Shown here in pieces: positions 60,216 through 64,000 of a DNA stretch of 64,000 nucleotides. The translations under genes were made by a program, and so were the position numbers. This stretch comes from Podospora bellae-mahoneyi (Eukaryota; Ascomycota; Sordariomycetes; Sordariales; Podosporaceae), in NCBI RefSeq assembly GCF_035222275.1, contig NW_026946359.1:5704001-5768000 (forward strand), given 5' to 3'. Numbering within the stretch: the first letter of the stretch is position 1; the number at the start of each line of letters is the position of its first letter. The notes under the pieces were generated by a model. That model was not told the DNA's origin and ran no database searches. It saw nothing but the letters and a program-made list of their open reading frames with translations.

Positions 60216-60291
60216 GTGGCGCGGCAGTATAGCGGTTCTTAACATTCCCAAGTTAGAGCGAAGATTCAGGTTCGACTCCTGGCCCGCCACA
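60216..60291 (+). tRNA. tRNA-like sequence, Gly(CCC)-like, possibly a pseudogene
   Basis: A perfect B box (GGTTCGACTCC) closes a T arm. An A-box-like stretch (GGCAGTATAGCGGTT) lies upstream at about the right distance, and the ends GTGGCG and CGCCAC pair. Between them TTCCCAA matches the anticodon loop of tRNA-Gly(CCC). The anticodon and D stems do not fold in canonical form: TTAAC/GTTAG pairs around an eight-base loop, and the spacing to the T arm is long. A run of T follows about 40 bases on. It may be a decayed tRNA, an intron-bearing tRNA I have folded wrongly, or another Pol III unit. Confidence 0.45.
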
Positions 60292-60965
60292 AAGCCTTTG
60301 ATTTCTCAGGAAAACGTTTCCAGCCTTTCCTTTTTTTATGAGCAATAGTTTTGGTTTTATTTTTTCACCACCGCCATACCCAAGGTATAGATATTGAGCC
60401 GTCCGAAGAATAGATAGCTTTTGCCACATCAACAACACCCACACAGTTCACTCATGTATCGGTCAGGGGTATATGACAGATCCGCTCTCCACCTTGGTCC
60501 ATTGCAAGTCCAGAATCTTCCTCAACTTCTCGTGCGGCCCGACATCCCGTGATAATCGCCTTACATTTTGCAAATCCTTCGTCGCGAAAAAAACATTTAC
60601 ATCCTGGTCTTGGCTGTGTTGTCGCTAGCCGCGTTACATAGTCCGGTCTGTTGGTAGTTGGGCGGCCAAGGTCTTCTTAAAGCCGTTGTAGCTGAACAGG
60701 CATGTCTGCGGCAAACCAACAAACCACAGCCAAGGGCCACGATCCTTTTCATATATCGCTTCACCGTTACTAGGGAAGGTAACAATGCTCCTACTCGACA
60801 TTGTTTCATTCGACATCACCAAAACCTTCACCGACATGCCGAATAACCGTCGAGGGAGCCATGACACGCCACGGGCAGGTTTTGCCAGAGTTGCGGTACA
60901 GGAGCCACTGCATCGTGAGTTGGTGATCGACTGATCATTTCGAAGGAGTAGGTCAGGAAAGTGGG

Positions 60966-60971
60966 TATAAG
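60966..60971 (+). promoter_or_regulatory. TATA box of the small secreted protein gene
   Basis: TATAAG lies 104 bases before the ATG at 61070 and is followed by a CT- and CA-rich leader, a strong-promoter layout often seen before fungal secreted protein genes. The role is inferred from position. Confidence 0.5.
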
Positions 60972-61069
60972 TATCGCGACTCGTCGGCCTCAACTCCTGC
61001 TCATCTTTCACCATCATCCACCCTCATCAACAAACCTCAAAAGCCAAATCCAAAATCTCCTCTGCAAAG

Positions 61070-61443
61070 ATGCAATTCTCGGTCACTCTCATTTCCTTGC
61101 TGGCTTCCCTGGCCATGGCCGCGCCTGGGAACAGTCCCGCCCCCGACTCCATCCACCTCGACCTGCCCGCTCTCAATGATGGTCTGGGATACATGATCAG
61201 CCCGGAGTTGAAGCCCGAGACCAACCAAACCATTGTCAAGAGACGCGAGGGTTGTGTTGCGTGCCAGTGGTGAGTGCTTCATCAACCCATCACACCAAAG
61301 AGAAACTCACTGACAACGAACCCAGGTGCGGTGGATGTGGTGTGAACCAGGGAATGTGCTGCATGCCTATCTGCTGCCAGAAGAGCTCTATTTCGAAGGA
61401 GAGCTGCTTGAGCAACGGATGGCGCTGGTCGACCAACTGCTAA
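61070..61443 (+). CDS. Small secreted Cys-rich protein with Kex2-type processing site
   Basis: Two exons (61070-61269, 61326-61443) with a 56-base GTGAGT...CAG intron in phase 2 give 105 residues. Residues 1-17 are a signal peptide (QFSVTLISLLASLAMA). A propeptide with one N-glycosylation site (NQT, 52-54) ends at Lys57-Arg58, a Kex2 cleavage site. The mature part of about 47 residues has ten Cys: 62, 65, 68 and 71 (every third residue), 78-79, 83-84, 94 and 105. An even count and paired CC motifs suggest five disulfides and a knotted, stable peptide. Such proteins serve as antimicrobial peptides, effectors or toxins in fungi, but the class here is not recognised. The intron falls inside the Cys region (after Gln66). 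It stands alone, without neighbouring biosynthetic genes. Confidence 0.8.
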
Positions 61444-62492
61444 AGTCACGGGACATTTCCACAGGGGGGTGCGAGCTGGGGAAAGGTATGGTGGTTCATC
61501 CTTTCAAGGTGGTCTGCGATATCGGTGTTATTTCGGTGAAGCAGTTTGAGCTAGAGATAGGAAGAATACGTAGGAATAGATCCTGTGATCACTTCAGCCT
61601 CCAGCAACCCAGATCATCACCCTGAGAAGAGGATCCACCTCCACTTGGAGTGGAAACTGGGATTTGCTTGTGTACTTCTCTCCACAGGTAGCTGACATTC
61701 GCGGGGGAACGCGATTCGTGGACGAACCGGTGGATTCGAGGTGACGCAACCGAGATGTGTGACAGAATTACTCTAGCTGAAGTTATTTCGGGTTGGATGT
61801 GTTTGTATGGTTCAGGATAGGAGGTGAAGAAATCTGGAAAACCAGTATCGAGCCGCTTGAGACTATGCATGCGACAACAGCAGCTATATGGCCCGTGCAG
61901 TGCTCTGCTATTCCATTATCAGTGATATGAACATATCTAGTATGAGGGCACTCTCTCTAGGTAAACCATGCTGCAAACGGAGCTGCCAAGATTGGCCTTG
62001 CCAAGCGCGGGGTGAATTGCAGATCCAAGCATCTTCCCTGGGCGCACAAATGTTGAGAAGGCCGAACATGTGCTCTGTCTCTCAAGCAGTTGAAGCTTGG
62101 GGGGAGAGGGTAACGAGCAGAGCAACAAAACACCAAATATACCGATTCGGAGATAGAGAGTAAGGACATACGATGGATACGGATCTACGGATCTCAGAAG
62201 CTCAGAAGCTAGGAAGAAAGGGGATTTTTTTTCAGGGTCCCCGAGAGTGGCAAGCCCGGAGGACGAGATGCTGGATGCAGTTGCGGATGCGGGGGTGGTT
62301 GGCTTCGGCATGCCGCGGCAAAACAACTGACAGCCTCCGCTCGAGCGATGGTGTAGCTCCCTGTGGCAGCTCGCGGCTTACTTGAAGAGAAGATCTCCTG
62401 TTGCATTTTTATTTTTTCTCTCTCGAGTTGTCCCGTCCCTAATCAACAAACCCACCGTCAGCCATTGCGAGGTGCCATTGCTGCCATTGACG
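61444..62492. other. Intergenic region before the methylcitrate dehydratase gene
   Basis: About 1 kb without a supported gene. The last part is the promoter and leader of the downstream gene. No conserved regulatory motif could be named with confidence. Confidence 0.55.
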
Positions 62493-64000
62493 ATGTCTGC
62501 TGTCAACCGTGGGTTGCGCCAGGCCACCAAGTCCCTGCACACACGCCTTCCCCAGCGCATCTCGCAGCGCTCCGCTCTGCCATTGTTGAGCAGCACATTT
62601 AAGACGGCCGCCCCCCTCACTCCCGCCGCCCTCCACGCCCGCAGAAGCAACTTCTCCACCATGGCCTCTCTTCAGTCTGCCGCGACCACAGCCCCTTCCC
62701 CCGCCGGGCACAAGGGCTACGATCCTGAGATCCAGGACATCGCCGACTATGTGCACAACAAGCCCATTGACTCTGAGCTTGCCGTGAGTTGAGCCTCCCG
62801 GAGCTAGCCCCGCTTTATCCCATCTTTGGCTGATGCTGACCTTTCCCCCCGGAATAGTTCGACACAGCGAGATGGGTGTTCCTCGACACTCTCGGCTGCG
62901 GTCTGGAGGGTCTCCAGTTCAAGGAGTGCACCAAGCTCCTCGGCCCTATCGTCCCAGGGACCGTCGTGCCCAACGGCACCAAGGTTCCCGGCACACCCTA
63001 TCAGCTCGACCCCGTGAATGGTGCCTTCAACATTGGTGCTATGATCAGATGGCTTGACTACAACGACTGCTGGCTCGCTGCTGAGTGGGGACATCCCAGT
63101 GACAACCTGGGCGCTATCCTGGCCGTGGCTGACTGGATCACCCGTACCAACAAGGCCGGCGGTAACCTCGCTGGCGGCAAGATCTTCACCATCCGCGATG
63201 TTCTCGAGGCTATGATCAAGGCGCACGAGATTCAGGGCTGCCTTGCTCTGCTCAACTCGTTCAACAAGGTTGGTCTGGATCACGTAGTTCTCGTCAAGGT
63301 TGCCAGCACGGCTGTTGTCAGCAAGATGCTCGGCCTCAACGAGAAGCAGACTGCCGATGCCATCACCCAGGCGTGGGTTGACGGCCAGAGCTTGCGTACC
63401 TACCGCCACACCCCCAACACCATGTCTCGCAAGTCGTGGGCTGCCGGTGATGCCTGCCAGCGCGCCGTCAACCTGGCCCTGAAGGTTCTCAAGGGCGAGA
63501 GCGGTGTTCCCACCGTTCTCTCCGCCCCCGTCTGGGGCTTCTATGATGTCCTCTTCAAGGGCAAGAAGTTCGAGTTCCAGCGCCCCTATGGCAGCTACGT
63601 CATGGAGAACGTCCTGTTCAAGGTGTCCTACCCTGCCGAGTTCCACTCTCAGACCGCTGTCGAGGCCTCTGAGAAGATCCACGCCCAGCTGAAGGCCATG
63701 GGCAAGTCTGCCGCCGATATCAAGGAGATCACCTGCAGGACACACGAGGCCTGCGTCCGCATCATCGACAAGCAGTTCAAGCCCATGGACAACTTTGCCG
63801 ATCGTGACCACTGCATCCAGTATATGTGCTCCGTCATGCTCGTCTTCGGCCGTCTTACTGCCAACGACTACGTTGACGGCAGCGAGGCTGCCACCTCCCC
63901 TCTGGTCGAGTCTCTTCGCAAGAAGATCAAGTGCGTTGAGGACCCCCAGTTCACCGCCGACTACCATGACCCCGCTCTCCGCACCATCAGCAACGGCCTC
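62493..64000 (+). CDS. prpD: 2-methylcitrate dehydratase, mitochondrial (PrpD family), 5' part
   Basis: Exon 1 (62493-62783) and exon 2 (62858 onward), joined by a 74-base phase-0 intron, encode 478 residues before the window ends, so the 3' end is missing. The N-terminal 55 residues are rich in Arg, Ser and Leu and lack acidic residues ([18 protein letters not shown]), a mitochondrial presequence; a second ATG follows at MASLQSA. The MmgE/PrpD fold is clear: [56 protein letters not shown] and [16 protein letters not shown]. The enzyme dehydrates 2-methylcitrate in the methylcitrate cycle, which clears propionyl-CoA from odd-chain fatty acids and some amino acids. This cycle is mitochondrial in fungi. 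No frame break is seen. Confidence 0.95.

Larger units (their letters stand above)
58791..61069. other. Gene-free gap holding a tRNA-like sequence
   Basis: No protein gene is supported. The only structured item recognised is the tRNA-like sequence at 60216-60291, and a TATA motif lies before the small secreted protein gene. Short frames on both strands lack motifs. Confidence 0.5.

Overview
The window is nuclear DNA from a filamentous ascomycete, most likely Sordariomycetes and probably Sordariales (a Podospora, Chaetomium or Neurospora relative). The evidence is short GT-AG introns (about 45-90 bases) with CTAAC-type branch sites, and fungal protein families: a NIMA kinase, a Rom2/Rgf-type RhoGEF, an FlbC-like zinc-finger regulator, HER2 and an SGNH esterase with a secretion signal. 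The species is not settled from sequence alone. I saw no rRNA, no CRISPR array and no clearly intact transposon.

Left part (1-22,960). This part is gene-poor. It holds a secreted SGNH/CE2-like esterase (1725-3091, +) and an FlbC-like two-finger regulator (10168-11209, -). The regulator has about 7 kb of gene-free DNA downstream and about 11.75 kb upstream, with several long homopolymer and dinucleotide tracts.

Middle part (22,961-47,859). This part is gene-dense and made of housekeeping and signalling genes, often in divergent pairs: NIMA kinase / ankyrin-BTB protein, V-ATPase subunit c / RhoGEF, an N-anchored membrane protein / PRP38, and mitochondrial GatA (HER2) / a DUF4336 protein. Two less known genes lie among them. 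One, at 29823, needs a change of reading frame at a C-rich stretch. The other encodes a 92-residue Cys-containing protein at 41228. A 2.6-kb gap follows, AT-rich in its centre, with a degenerate two-unit tandem repeat at 49143-49605.

Right part (50,465-64,000). A large seven-exon AlkB-like 2-oxoglutarate/Fe(II) dioxygenase carries two Cys clusters. It is followed by a peroxisomal (PTS1) 4CL-like acyl-CoA ligase, a tRNA-like sequence, a small secreted ten-Cys protein with a Kex2-type site, and the 5' part of a mitochondrial PrpD-family 2-methylcitrate dehydratase that runs off the window.

The genes do not form one pathway. Functional links are loose: cell-wall integrity and growth (RhoGEF, NIMA), organelle metabolism (peroxisomal acyl activation and the methylcitrate cycle both handle acyl-CoA and propionyl-CoA), and secretion. 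The least described items are the AlkB-like protein, the ten-Cys secreted peptide, the two-unit repeat and the frame problem at 30049-30064. Exon boundaries were deduced by eye from splice signals and reading frame; family assignments rest on recognised motifs, not on searches.
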